Source of the DNA: JAPLJC01 sp963697965
GTDB lineage: Bacteria; Desulfobacterota; Desulfobaccia; Desulfobaccales; 0-14-0-80-60-11
Direction: 5' to 3'
Length of the DNA stretch: 64,000 nt
Assembly: GCA_963697965.1 (NCBI GenBank)
Contig: OY969108.1
Span: 186,001 to 250,000, forward strand
Part shown: piece after piece, positions 42,314 to 50,830 of the stretch
How positions within the stretch are numbered: the first letter of the stretch is position 1
How the letters are laid out: the number at the start of each line of letters is the position of its first letter
Notes under the pieces: model-generated
The model's database searches: none
What the model saw: the letters and a program-made list of their open reading frames with translations, nothing else
What the model was told of the DNA's origin: nothing
Translations under genes and position numbers: made by a program

Positions 42314-43546
42314 CTAGCGGGGCAGAGGGATGTTGACGTTGGGCAAGTCCTTCTCGGCCCAATCGCAGTTGCGCATGGTCTTTGAGGCCGGGACCTCTTC
42401 CTCGATCGTGGCCAAGTTCCAGTCCTTGCCCTCCTTGCCCAAGCCGCGCAGCACCAGGTAGCTCTCGGCCCGCTGGTGGTTGCACTTCTGGTAGTACTCC
42501 TCGCCCTTGGTGAAGGCGTACTTGCCATCCTCCAAGGCCTTGATCACCTTATCGGAATCCAGGCTGCCGGCCCGGTTGATGGCGTCGGCAAGAGCCCTCA
42601 CCTGGAAATAGGCAGACTGCCCGTCCTGGAAGGGCGGACGGCCATACTTTTGCTGGAAGGCTTGCACGAACTCCTTGGCGGAGGGGTATTTGTTCTCAAG
42701 CTCCCAGTAGAAGTCCACGCCGCCATACACTGACTTGTCGTAGAGGGGATAGATCTCCTTCATGGTCAGGACGGTCGTCTTGGTGCAGACGATGGGAATC
42801 TTGCCCAGGATCCCCAGCTCATAAGCCTGCTTCAAGGCGGTGCTTTGGTCGCGGCCCAAGTTGTTGAAGACTATGAAATCCGGTTTGGCGGCCATGATCC
42901 GCGGCAGAAAAGCGGAGAAGTCGGTGGTCCCGAGGGGCGCCCAGACATTTCCCAAAAACTGGCCGCCATGCTGTTCGCTGGAATACATCCAGCCCTGCAG
43001 CAGACGCTGACCCCAGCGGTAGTCAGCGGTCAGGGCGAACCACTTTTTGCCCAGGTGGCTGAAAGCATACTGGGACGTGGCCTGGGCCGCCATGAAGGGG
43101 GTGACCATGCCCGTGAAGCCAAAGCGGCAGATGTCCTTGCCGATGGACATATCCGACTGGGGGAACCCCATGTAGATGATCTGATTTTTGCAGGCAAACT
43201 CGTTCAGCACCTTTGACACCGCCCCCGAGAGGGAGCCCGCCAGGAAGTTCACCTTTTCCTCGAACACCAGCTCCTTGGCCTTTCTGAGGGCCACGTCACC
43301 GTTGAGCTGGGAGTCGCGCACCACGATCTCCAGCTGCTTGCCTAGCACACCGCCGGACTTGTTGACCATCTCGGCTGCAAGCTCGGCTCCCTTCTGCTGG
43401 TCGTCGCCCAGGGCGGCATAAGGGCCGGTCAGGGGCAGGATGGCTCCGACCTTTACGGTTGTGGCTGCCAAGGCAGGCACAGCCAGCAGCAGGGCGCATC
43501 CCACCGCCACTACGGCCGTCAGGATTTTGCAAGAATTGGATTTCAT
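42314..43546 (-). CDS. livK: Periplasmic binding protein LivK-type
   Basis: 410 residues with a 27-residue signal peptide (KILTAVVAVGCALLLAVPALA) and AGGAGGG upstream. The start of the mature part, VKVGAILPLTGPYAALGDD, is the Leu/Ile/Val-binding family opening. The ligand pocket residues are not those of a clear amino-acid binder, and related proteins bind hydroxyacids, amides or aromatic acids. The gene lies inside a catabolic operon rather than an amino-acid locus, so a small organic acid or polyol is the more likely ligand. Confidence 0.88.
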   Translation of the reverse strand: MKSNSCKILTAVVAVGCALLLAVPALAATTVKVGAILPLTGPYAALGDDQQKGAELAAEMVNKSGGVLGKQLEIVVRDSQLNGDVALRKAKELVFEEKVNFLAGSLSGAVSKVLNEFACKNQIIYMGFPQSDMSIGKDICRFGFTGMVTPFMAAQATSQYAFSHLGKKWFALTADYRWGQRLLQGWMYSSEQHGGQFLGNVWAPLGTTDFSAFLPRIMAAKPDFIVFNNLGRDQSTALKQAYELGILGKIPIVCTKTTVLTMKEIYPLYDKSVYGGVDFYWELENKYPSAKEFVQAFQQKYGRPPFQDGQSAYFQVRALADAINRAGSLDSDKVIKALEDGKYAFTKGEEYYQKCNHQRAESYLVLRGLGKEGKDWNLATIEEEVPASKTMRNCDWAEKDLPNVNIPLPR

Positions 43547-43617
43547 GTCTTCCCTCCTCTTGAAATAGACTGAATACCGCTCCCGAACTAAAATCCTCCA
43601 GGTAACCGCCTGGCGGG

Positions 43618-44382
43618 TTACTTGATGGTCCAGCCGCCGTCTACCAGCAAGACATGGCCGGTGACGATGCTCGCGAAGTCGCAGGCCAGGTACAAGGTGG
43701 CATAAGCCACTTCGTCGGCAGTGGCCATGCGGCCTGCGGGGATGCTGTCCAGGACGTAGCGCTTGAAGACAGGGTCTTTGAACATTTCGGTCACAAATGG
43801 GGTCTCCACGAAGGTGGGGGCCACGGCGTTCACCCTGATGTTATGGGAGGCCCACTCCAGGGCCAAGACCTTGGTTATCATGTTCAATCCGGCCTTGCTG
43901 GCGCAGTAGGCAGCCCGCAGGGGCAGCGCCACGGATCCGGCCTGAGAGGAGACGTTGACTATGCGCCCGTATTGTTGCTTGATCATTTGGCGGCCAGCCG
44001 CCTGGCAGAGGAAAAACACCGCGCGCAGATTGGTATTGAGCACCGCGTCCCAGTTCTCCCTGGTGACTTCCTCGGGCATCTGGGGACGGTTGATTCCCAG
44101 CGCGTTGACCAAGATGTCCAGGCGGCCCATTTTCTGGACCGCCGCTGCCACCAACCGGTGCGGACCGTCCTGCTCGTTGACGTCCAGCGCCAGGCCGGAG
44201 CAGGCGGCGCCCTGGCCCTCCAACTCGGCGCACAAAGACTTGAGCTTTTCCTCCTTGGTGTCGGAAACAAAAAGCCTGGCTCCAGCTCGGGCGAACAAAC
44301 GGGCGGTGACAGTGCCGATGCCGCCGCTGGCCCCGGTGATCAGGGCGCACTTGCCTTCCAGGTCGAACTGCGGCTTCATCAT
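43618..44382 (-). CDS. SDR-family dehydrogenase/reductase
   Basis: 254 residues. Cofactor motif TGASGGIGT, Asp after strand 2 (VSDTKEEKL) favouring NAD, NALG in place of the usual NNAG, and the catalytic S-Y-K set (VSSQAGS, YCASK). Typical of classical SDR oxidising secondary alcohols. It overlaps the HisD-like gene by 4 bp, so both probably act one after the other on the same alcohol. Confidence 0.87.
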   Translation of the reverse strand: MMKPQFDLEGKCALITGASGGIGTVTARLFARAGARLFVSDTKEEKLKSLCAELEGQGAACSGLALDVNEQDGPHRLVAAAVQKMGRLDILVNALGINRPQMPEEVTRENWDAVLNTNLRAVFFLCQAAGRQMIKQQYGRIVNVSSQAGSVALPLRAAYCASKAGLNMITKVLALEWASHNIRVNAVAPTFVETPFVTEMFKDPVFKRYVLDSIPAGRMATADEVAYATLYLACDFASIVTGHVLLVDGGWTIK

Positions 44383-45650
44383 TTTCCGTACTTCTCCTCC
44401 CGCACCTTGCAGCTGATGGCGTGAGCCAGCATGTTTTCGTAGTTGCAGGCCCGCTCGCAGACCTCGGCGATCTTGCGGGAGGCTTCCTTAGTGGCCCACT
44501 GGTAGGTTACGGTCTTGACGAACTTGCCTACGGACAGACCACCGGTGTAGCGGGCCGCCCGCATAGTGGGCAGCACGTGGTTGGTGCCGATGGTCTTGTC
44601 GCCATAGGCCACCGTGGTCTCCTCGCCACAGAACATAGAGCCGTAGTTGCGGCAGTTTTCCAGGTAATAGCGCCAGTCCTCGGTCTGCACCTCCAAATGT
44701 TCAGGGGCCCAATCGTCGCTGAGGGCCACCGCCTCCTCCCGGGAGTCCACCACCACCACCTCGCCGTTGTCGCGCCAAGCCACTTCGGCTACCTCGCGGG
44801 TGGGCAAGACTTTGAGCTGGTGCGTCAGCGCTTCCATGGTCTTTTGGGCGATGTTCTTGGATAGGGCGATGAGGCACTGGCGGGCATTGGGGTCGTGCTC
44901 GGCCTGGCCCAAGATGTCGGCGGCCAGGATCTCCGGGTCAGCCGCGCCGTCAGCGATGACCAGGATCTCGGTGGGGCCGGCCAACAGGTCGATGCCAACG
45001 TCACCAAAGAGCTGGCGCTTGGCCTCAGCCACGAACTTGTTACCGGCGCCCACTACCATGTCTACCGGCTCCAGGCCCTCCATGCCATAGGCCAGGGCGG
45101 CCAAGGCGTGCACGCCACCCATGCAGAAGATTTCGTCTGCCCCGGCGGCGGCCATGGAATAGAGGGTGGCTGGATACATGCCCTGGCCCTTGATCGGCGG
45201 TGTGCAGGCCACTACCCGGGAAACCCCGGCCACCTTGGGGGTGACCACGGTCATGTGGGCCGAAGCCAGCATGGGGTAGCGCCCCCCAGGCACATAGGAA
45301 CCGCTGGATTTCACCGGGATTATCTTCTGGCCCAGGTACACCCCGGGCAGGGTCTCCACCTCGAAGTCCACCAGCCGCTTCATCTGCTCATGGGCGAAGT
45401 TCCTGACCTGGGTCTGGCAGAAGTCGATGTCCTTGCGCATACTGGCCGAGAGCTGCTTCCGGGCGGCGGCGATTTCGTCCCCGCTGATCTTAAAGCTGAC
45501 TGGCGACCAGTTGTCGAATTTCTTGGAGTAAAAGCGGACCGCTTCCTCGCCCTTCTGCCGTACCTGCTCGATGATCTCGCGCACTGTGTCGCGCACGGCG
45601 GTCAGGTCCTCCTGGGGCTTTTCCTTGGCGTGTTTCAGATATAAGGCCAT
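44379..45650 (-). CDS. HisD-like zinc/NAD alcohol dehydrogenase (HpsN-like role possible)
   Basis: 423 residues, close to histidinol dehydrogenase: LAGPTEILVIAD, GQAEHDPNAR, APEHLEVQ, GTNHVLPT and a final HAISCKVR. There are no other histidine biosynthesis genes, and the gene is in a catabolic operon. Known paralogues of HisD, such as HpsN, oxidise 2,3-dihydroxypropane-1-sulfonate to sulfolactate in two NAD-dependent steps with a zinc ion. A comparable two-step oxidation of a C3 alcohol is likely here, coupled with the overlapping SDR. The true substrate cannot be read from sequence. Confidence 0.85.
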   Translation of the reverse strand: MALYLKHAKEKPQEDLTAVRDTVREIIEQVRQKGEEAVRFYSKKFDNWSPVSFKISGDEIAAARKQLSASMRKDIDFCQTQVRNFAHEQMKRLVDFEVETLPGVYLGQKIIPVKSSGSYVPGGRYPMLASAHMTVVTPKVAGVSRVVACTPPIKGQGMYPATLYSMAAAGADEIFCMGGVHALAALAYGMEGLEPVDMVVGAGNKFVAEAKRQLFGDVGIDLLAGPTEILVIADGAADPEILAADILGQAEHDPNARQCLIALSKNIAQKTMEALTHQLKVLPTREVAEVAWRDNGEVVVVDSREEAVALSDDWAPEHLEVQTEDWRYYLENCRNYGSMFCGEETTVAYGDKTIGTNHVLPTMRAARYTGGLSVGKFVKTVTYQWATKEASRKIAEVCERACNYENMLAHAISCKVREEKYGK

Positions 45651-45710
45651 GTCATCCTCTCCTCCGGGCGGACATTATGGCGCCCCCCTGTAAAGCGGGA
45701 GCCTCCGCCT

Positions 45711-46412
45711 TTAATTTTTGTCCAGAATGGCGACGGCGCGCACCGGGGAGCCGGTGCCGCCGCGGATCTTCAGGGGTAAGGCGATGAAGGTGAAGCGCTT
45801 GCCCAAAAGCTTGTCCAGGTTGCACAGGTTTTCGATGTGGGTGACACCGCGTTCGGCGCACACCGTATGGCAGGGGTAGGTCTTGTCGTACCACATGTCC
45901 GGGCTAGGGGAGTCCACCCCGAAATTGACCGCCCCCTGGTCGATAACGTATTCGGTGGCCTCGCGGTTCAGACCCGGGTAGTCGGTCATGTAGATGGGCT
46001 GGTTATAGTAGCGGTCATAGTGGGCCGTGTAGAACAGGACCGTGTTACCCGGGCGGATGTCCAGACCCTGTTTTTTCAGCTCGAATTCGATCTTTTCTCG
46101 CCCGAACTGGGTCTTCAGAGGAACGTCGCTGACGTCGACACACACCCCCGAGGTGATACATTTCTCCAGAGCCAGTTGATCCACGGACTCCGCGTTGGGA
46201 TCGCGGGACATGTGGCTCACCGAGTCGATGTGAGTGGGGCCGTGGTCACAGAGCAGAAGGCCACGGGTTTCATAGGAGAAATCCGTGCCCAGCTGCCTTC
46301 GGCACTCCTCGTGGGACAGATGGGTCCAGATCACGGTCTTGAGGTGACCCGGATAGACAGGCATGCCGGTGTAGATTTCCTGGGAGAGGTCGATGATCTT
46401 TCCTTTGAACAT
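45711..46412 (-). CDS. Cyclase-family metal hydrolase (kynurenine formamidase-like)
   Basis: 233 residues from ATG 46412 (AAGGAGG upstream). The cyclase family PF04199-type motif is altered but present: LLLCDHGPTHIDSVSHM carries the metal-binding His/Asp set, and GVTHIENLCNLDKL with LPLKIRGGTGSPVRAVA is the usual ending. Members hydrolyse formyl-kynurenine, ureides, lactams or isatin-type amides and esters. First gene of the operon, 108 bp after a likely promoter. Confidence 0.82.
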   Translation of the reverse strand: MFKGKIIDLSQEIYTGMPVYPGHLKTVIWTHLSHEECRRQLGTDFSYETRGLLLCDHGPTHIDSVSHMSRDPNAESVDQLALEKCITSGVCVDVSDVPLKTQFGREKIEFELKKQGLDIRPGNTVLFYTAHYDRYYNQPIYMTDYPGLNREATEYVIDQGAVNFGVDSPSPDMWYDKTYPCHTVCAERGVTHIENLCNLDKLLGKRFTFIALPLKIRGGTGSPVRAVAILDKN

Positions 46413-46865
46413 TTTTACCTCCTTACGTCCCGTTTGGGGTCGCCCGGACGGCCTCTTGGACATAGCCTTTCAGGTGATACCTACAGATCCTGCGGATTAT
46501 TAGCCTGAGCTCCCTTATATCCTTAAATTATACCGCATCCATTGCTGTGTCTGTCCAAAAATAGCAGTTGGAAACCCTTTGCCAATTTAATACTCTAAAA
46601 TGCCTATTTTCTCAATGCCAACCGTTCATGTTAGAAGCAGGAAGGGCACAAAATTTTCTGAAAATCAATTTCTTTCGGGGGAAACTCCATCAGTAAAGCA
46701 GTACCCCATGATTAACGGCCTATGGATTCAAGCCTACACCGCCTGATAATGTTGCGCCAGGGAAAATGCGGGGGCACGGCTTTCTTGGGTGTCCACATTG
46801 AAGATCACTTTTATGCAAAGTCAACCCGGCAAGGTGCTCCGGTGTTGTTCTAGAACCCGCGCATT
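46413..46865. other. Intergenic region upstream of the catabolic operon
   Basis: Contains the probable promoter of the operon at its left end. The remaining 330 bases show no gene or known regulatory motif; no regulator gene is adjacent to the operon in this window. Confidence 0.45.
46527..46560 (-). promoter_or_regulatory. Likely sigma-70 promoter of the catabolic operon
   Basis: Minus strand: perfect -10 TATAAT (plus-strand 46527-46532) with a TTGGAC-like -35 about 20 bp upstream, which is longer than ideal. The distance to the cyclase start is about 110 bp, leaving a leader that could hold an operator. Confidence 0.45.
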
Positions 46866-46926
46866 ACTTGCCAAGATCGGCTATTATAGGTCGAGTGGGA
46901 AAAATTGCGGATATGATCTGGATATA
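46866..46926 (+). repeat. 61-bp dispersed intergenic repeat, copy A
   Basis: ACTTGCCAAGATCGG to CTGGATATA. The last 32 bases match copy B (51645-51676) at 29 positions; overall 48 of 61. It ends 42 bp before the stop of the metal ATPase gene. Confidence 0.7.
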
Positions 46927-46967
46927 AATCTTAAAAAGCTGGCATGGTCACGGCGATCAGCGTATAC

Positions 46968-49145
46968 CTATTCAGGGATCACCTCCCCCTTTTCCTGGGG
47001 AGGCCGCCACCCCAGCAAACGGCTGGAATTGAAAAAGATCCCCAGGGTATGCACCACGTGTATGGCGCCCGCCATCAGAGGGCCCAGACGGCCGCCGATG
47101 ATCAGAAGCGCCCCCAGAAGATCCGTGGACACCGCCAGCCAGTAATTCTGTTCTATCACCCTCAGAGTTTGCCGGCTCAGACGCCTGACGAATAAAAGAC
47201 GTGAGAGGTCACTGTCGGCCAGGGCAATATCCGCAGCGGCGATGGCGGCCTCAGCCCCCCCTGCGCCCATGGCCACTCCCACCTGGGCCCGGGACAGGGC
47301 CAGGGCGTCGTTCACTCCATCACCCACCACCGCCACCTGGCGCCCTGCAGCCACCAACTCCTCCACATAATGGGATTTGTCGCCGGGCCGCAGACCCCCG
47401 GCCGATCCTTCGAAGTTAAACCTCTGGGCCAGGGCGCGGACCGCCGGTTCTGTGTCCCCGCTGACCAGGTGCATTTCCCTGACCCCTTCCCGGCGTAGAC
47501 CGGACAGCACCGCCGGAACCTCGGGGCGGACCATATATGATATGCCGATGATTCCCTGGACCTTGCCGTTCTTGGCCACGTACACGACGCTCCGGCCCCT
47601 GTCCTCCAGTCTGTCTGCCTGACCTTGGAAATAGCGGATGTCGATACCTTCTTCCTGCATGAAGGTCAGATTGCCCACCACCAGGTGATCGCCTCCTACC
47701 TGGGTCCGGACGCCCCGGCCCAGGACGATTTCCGGGGTGGCAAACGGTCCGGTAAACCGGCCCGCTTCCCCCGCCGCCTGTACCAGGGCCCGGGCCAGGG
47801 GATGGGGATTGCGGGCCTCGGCCGCGGCCGCCAGACCCAGGACCCGTTCCGCCTTTAAGGTGGGGGAGCGGGTGATGATCTCCGTTACCTCAGGCACATC
47901 GGTGGTGAGGGTCCCGGTTTTATCGAAGCAGATACAGTCAGTTTCCTCTAACCTTTCCAAATAAAGGCCGCCCTTGATCAAGACCCGGTGGCGGGCCGCA
48001 TTGGTCAAGGCTGCGGTCACCGCCGTGGAGGCCGCCAGCACTGTGGCGCAGGGACAAGCCATCACCAACTGTACCGCAATGGCGGTGGCCAGGTTGCCAG
48101 TGAGCAGCAGGGTGGCCGCGGTCGCCGCCATTCCCAACCTGGTGAGCCGGGCAGCCAAGAGGTCGGCCCGCTTTTCTGCCTGGGACCGGTTGGCCAGTGA
48201 CTGCTCCACCAAGGCCAGGACCTGGGAGAGGTACGTATGCTCCCCCACTTTTTCAGCCAGGATGTGAAGCTTTCCCTGCTGCACGATGGTCCCGGCAAAG
48301 ACGGCGTCCCCAACCCGGCGGAGTTCCGGCTCAGACCGCCCGGTCATTTGGGACTCATCCACCAGGGCTTCGCCCCGGACAATCTCACCGTCTACCGGAA
48401 TCTTTTCGGCCGGAGGGACTATCACCAGATCGCCTCTCCGCACCCGGTACACAGGGGTCTCCACCTCCTCCCCGTCCACCCACACCCAGGTATTCCGGGT
48501 CGACACCTCCAGAATCTCTCGGATGGCCCGGCGGGAGCGATCGGCGACGTACTGCTCCAGGGTATCGCCAACTTCCCTCACCCAGATGACCTCCAGGGCG
48601 GTCAAGGACTCCCCGGTGGCGATGGCCAGGACGCAAGCACTTCCTAAAAAAGGATTGAGACCGATAACGCGGCCCTGGGTCAGGTCGCTCAAGGCATCCC
48701 GCAGCAAGGGCAGCCCTCCCAGCACCGCGACCAGAGTGATGAGCCCGGGACTGAGTGGGGAGGCGAACAGGACCGAGCGTACCAGGTGATAACCGAGGAA
48801 AGCCGTAAGCCCCATGACCTGCAGCAGTCCGGACCACAACCCTCCTGACCCCGCCAGGCTGGTAGCAGCCCGGGACTGGCGCGTCGGGAGCGTGGGCATG
48901 AGGGTTAGGCCGCGATCCACCAGGTCGAGGACGACCTGGGGTGAGGTGGTGCGGGGATCGTAATAAAGAATAATGCTACGGCTCAGGGGGTGGACCTGGA
49001 TCTCCCGCACTTCACCCTGGTTGGCCAGCCACCCGGTCAGGGCTTGGGCTTGATCTTCAGAGACTTTCCAGACCTTGACTTTGACCCGCAACCGGCCATG
49101 AATGGCATGCTGAATGCTGAACTTTTCCAGTGCGCCCGGCTGCAT
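46968..49145 (-). CDS. P1B-type metal-transporting ATPase
   Basis: 725 residues from ATG 49145 (GGAAGGAAAG upstream); the frame is open 45 codons further but less protein-like. Order: an HMA-like domain lacking the CxxC metal site (SIQHAIHGRLRVKVKVW), membrane helices, the A-domain TGRSEP, CPC in MACPCATVLA, phosphorylation site DKTGTLTTD, HP-type NPHPLARAL, and hinge GDGVNDALAL. The final helices carry NYWLAVSTDLL and HTLGIFFNSSRLL. The CPC with a C-terminal NSS suggests export of a transition metal; absence of CxxC recalls CtpC/CtpD-type pumps rather than classical Cu/Zn pumps. The metal remains open. Confidence 0.85.
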   Translation of the reverse strand: MQPGALEKFSIQHAIHGRLRVKVKVWKVSEDQAQALTGWLANQGEVREIQVHPLSRSIILYYDPRTTSPQVVLDLVDRGLTLMPTLPTRQSRAATSLAGSGGLWSGLLQVMGLTAFLGYHLVRSVLFASPLSPGLITLVAVLGGLPLLRDALSDLTQGRVIGLNPFLGSACVLAIATGESLTALEVIWVREVGDTLEQYVADRSRRAIREILEVSTRNTWVWVDGEEVETPVYRVRRGDLVIVPPAEKIPVDGEIVRGEALVDESQMTGRSEPELRRVGDAVFAGTIVQQGKLHILAEKVGEHTYLSQVLALVEQSLANRSQAEKRADLLAARLTRLGMAATAATLLLTGNLATAIAVQLVMACPCATVLAASTAVTAALTNAARHRVLIKGGLYLERLEETDCICFDKTGTLTTDVPEVTEIITRSPTLKAERVLGLAAAAEARNPHPLARALVQAAGEAGRFTGPFATPEIVLGRGVRTQVGGDHLVVGNLTFMQEEGIDIRYFQGQADRLEDRGRSVVYVAKNGKVQGIIGISYMVRPEVPAVLSGLRREGVREMHLVSGDTEPAVRALAQRFNFEGSAGGLRPGDKSHYVEELVAAGRQVAVVGDGVNDALALSRAQVGVAMGAGGAEAAIAAADIALADSDLSRLLFVRRLSRQTLRVIEQNYWLAVSTDLLGALLIIGGRLGPLMAGAIHVVHTLGIFFNSSRLLGWRPPQEKGEVIPE

Positions 49146-49467
49146 ATGAACTTTCCTTCCTGGTGCCTCCCACCCTTCGGCCTGGATAAATTTAAAGATC
49201 CGGGGCGCTACAGGATACTCCACTTTGGTACCCGCCTTCCCGCGCCCTGTCTCAGACCACAAAGGTAAGGTAAACATCAAGCGGAATGACTTCTACCCCT
49301 GAGCCGCTATAAACATATCTCCAGAGCTCAAGAGCAAGATAGCTTGCCAATTTCAACACCTATCCCAAAACCCTCAAAAATTCAAGCTATGTCATGAATA
49401 TCCATGCCCCTCAAAACCCAAAATTTATCCATTTGAACGACCTCTGCTTTGCATCTACACTAAATTC
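49146..49467. other. Divergent intergenic region
   Basis: Lies between the minus-strand ATPase and the plus-strand DUF72 gene, so it should carry both promoters. No operator or RNA element recognised; part could be coding if the ATPase starts at 49280. Confidence 0.4.
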
Positions 49468-50206
49468 ATGTCTCCCCCACCCGAACCCAATCCACAAACA
49501 TTCCATTTCCGCAGTCTTCATCCCCAACTCCTCATAGGCACGGCCTCTGACCGCTACTCAGGCTGGATCGGCCAAATTTACTCCAAAGACCGCTATGAGG
49601 GGCGGATAACCAAACGATCCAAAATAATCGCCGGGCAAAATTTTATCGAAGAGGTACTGCCGGTAGATAGCGTCGAGGAGTATTTTGAACATTTCCCGAT
49701 GCTGGAAATTGATTTCACCTTTTACCGGCTGCTCATTGATCAGGATGGGCAACCTACCCAGAATTTTCATGTTCTGGAGAATTACCGCCGATATCTAAAA
49801 GCCGGTGACAGAATCATCCTCAAGGTGCCACAGATCATCACTGCTCAGAAAATGCATAGAGGTGACCAATATCTTGAGAATGAAGATTATCTAAACTCCA
49901 AGATATTCACAGACCAATTTTATAAACCCGCCGTAAACCTACTGGGCTCCAATCTCACCGGATTTATCTTTGAGCAGGAATATCAGCGACAGAAAGATAG
50001 ACCTCCTGTAAACGAGATGGCCCGGGAACTGGATAAATTTTTCAAGATGATCCCCAAAGACAATCGCTATCATCTGGAACTCAGGACAGATTTATATTTG
50101 AGAGATCAGGTGTTCGAAGTTTTAAAAAAAATTTGGGGTGGGGCAGGTATTATCGCACTGGACTTGGCTCGAAGTGCTGACTAATCAATGTGTTCATTAC
50201 CTTTAA
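49468..50206 (+). pseudogene. DUF72 protein gene with frameshift near its end
   Basis: The frame from 49468 reads the DUF72 TIM-barrel family: LLIGTASDRYSGWIGQIY, FFPMLEIDFTFYRL-like strand, KVPQIITAQK and YHLELRTDLYL. After VFEVLKK, within eight A bases at 50124-50131, the sense changes and stops at 50184. With seven A the text continues as KFGVGQVLSHWTWL, which is the family's conserved end, before it decays to a stop at 50206. Either a homopolymer sequencing error or a true frameshift; the missing C terminus after TWL favours decay. Confidence 0.72.
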
Positions 50207-50207
50207 A

Positions 50208-50247
50208 CCGAGATTATGCGGTGGCTAAGGCTGCCGCATAATCTCGG
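50208..50247. repeat. Dispersed palindromic repeat, copy 3 (complete)
   Basis: Arms CCGAGATTATGCGG and CCGCATAATCTCGG, separated by a 12-base loop with a further TGGC/GGCTG imperfect pairing. Starts 2 bp after the DUF72 remnant. As RNA it would fold into a strong hairpin and could act as a transcript end. Confidence 0.75.
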
Positions 50248-50502
50248 ATAATCGGGGTTGCAGGAATTTTCTCGGGAGGTTGAGGGAGGGAGGGTCCCAC
50301 ATTTCACCAATAATTAACGCGGCTGTAGCCCGAGAATAACCCGGGGCATTTAAAGTTGTCGCCAGGTGGCTCAGGGGATGCGAGCGGGTCAACTCCGCCG
50401 GCCGCCGCTCCGATAATCGGCAGCGATGGGGATGATGCTTGGGATTAAGTCATCCGCAAGGTTTTTGGGGGAGCCTCTTGACATAAAGCTCCCAAAATTA
50501 GC
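50248..50502. other. Leader region of the PEP-CTERM gene
   Basis: No gene. It must contain the promoter for the riboswitch transcript; a TTGACATAAAGCTCC segment at 50478-50492 carries a good -35 (TTGACA), but then the -10 would fall inside the aptamer, so the true promoter is probably further left. Confidence 0.35.
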
Positions 50503-50590
50503 TCCGGATAAAGCCAAACTCAGCGTGAGCTGAGGACGGAAAGCCACGGGTCTCAAATTCTGAGAGATAGCCGGGTTGCCCAGTAATGGA
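50503..50590 (+). promoter_or_regulatory. Cyclic di-GMP-I (GEMM) riboswitch
   Basis: The aptamer order is clear: AAAGCCAAACT, P2 hairpin CTCAGC GTGA GCTGAG with a GNRA tetraloop, the joining GGACGGAAAGCCACGGGTCT, P3 arm TCTCAAATTCTGAGAGA, and the closing ATAGCCGGGTTGCC. These are the conserved positions of the GEMM class I fold, including the G and C that bind the ligand. It lies 240 bp before a PEP-CTERM gene on the same strand. Confidence 0.88.
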
Positions 50591-50605
50591 CAATCCGGCT
50601 TTTTG
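50569..50605 (+). terminator. Riboswitch expression-platform terminator
   Basis: Arms AGCCGGGTTG (50569-50578) and CAATCCGGCT (50591-50600), pairing over ten positions with one G-U, followed by TTTTTG. The left arm is also the 3' strand of the aptamer, so ligand binding and terminator formation exclude each other. This predicts an ON switch: high c-di-GMP lets transcription continue. Confidence 0.8.
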
Positions 50606-50830
50606 TTTGTGGGGTGGGGGGCCTGGCCCTGCTGGGCTGGAGTTGGAAGAAATGCTGATTCACCTTATTTTCTCGCCCCGGCGGGGTTAGAGGTAATACC
50701 TGGGGTGAGGAAACCAAAAAGGGGGTGCCAAGGGGATGAAATAGTCTTTCTTCGTAAGTCGATTGAACCATCATTTTTCCTGGAATACAGGATATCTAAA
50801 ACTTAAAAGGAACAAAAAAGGAGAAACCAA

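Noticed and set aside
44379..45650. Histidine biosynthesis gene hisD
   Set aside because: No his genes nearby and the gene overlaps a catabolic SDR; treated as HisD paralogue.
46789..47145. 118-codon plus-strand frame after the repeat at 46866
   Set aside because: Most of it is antisense to the C terminus of the metal ATPase and has no family likeness.
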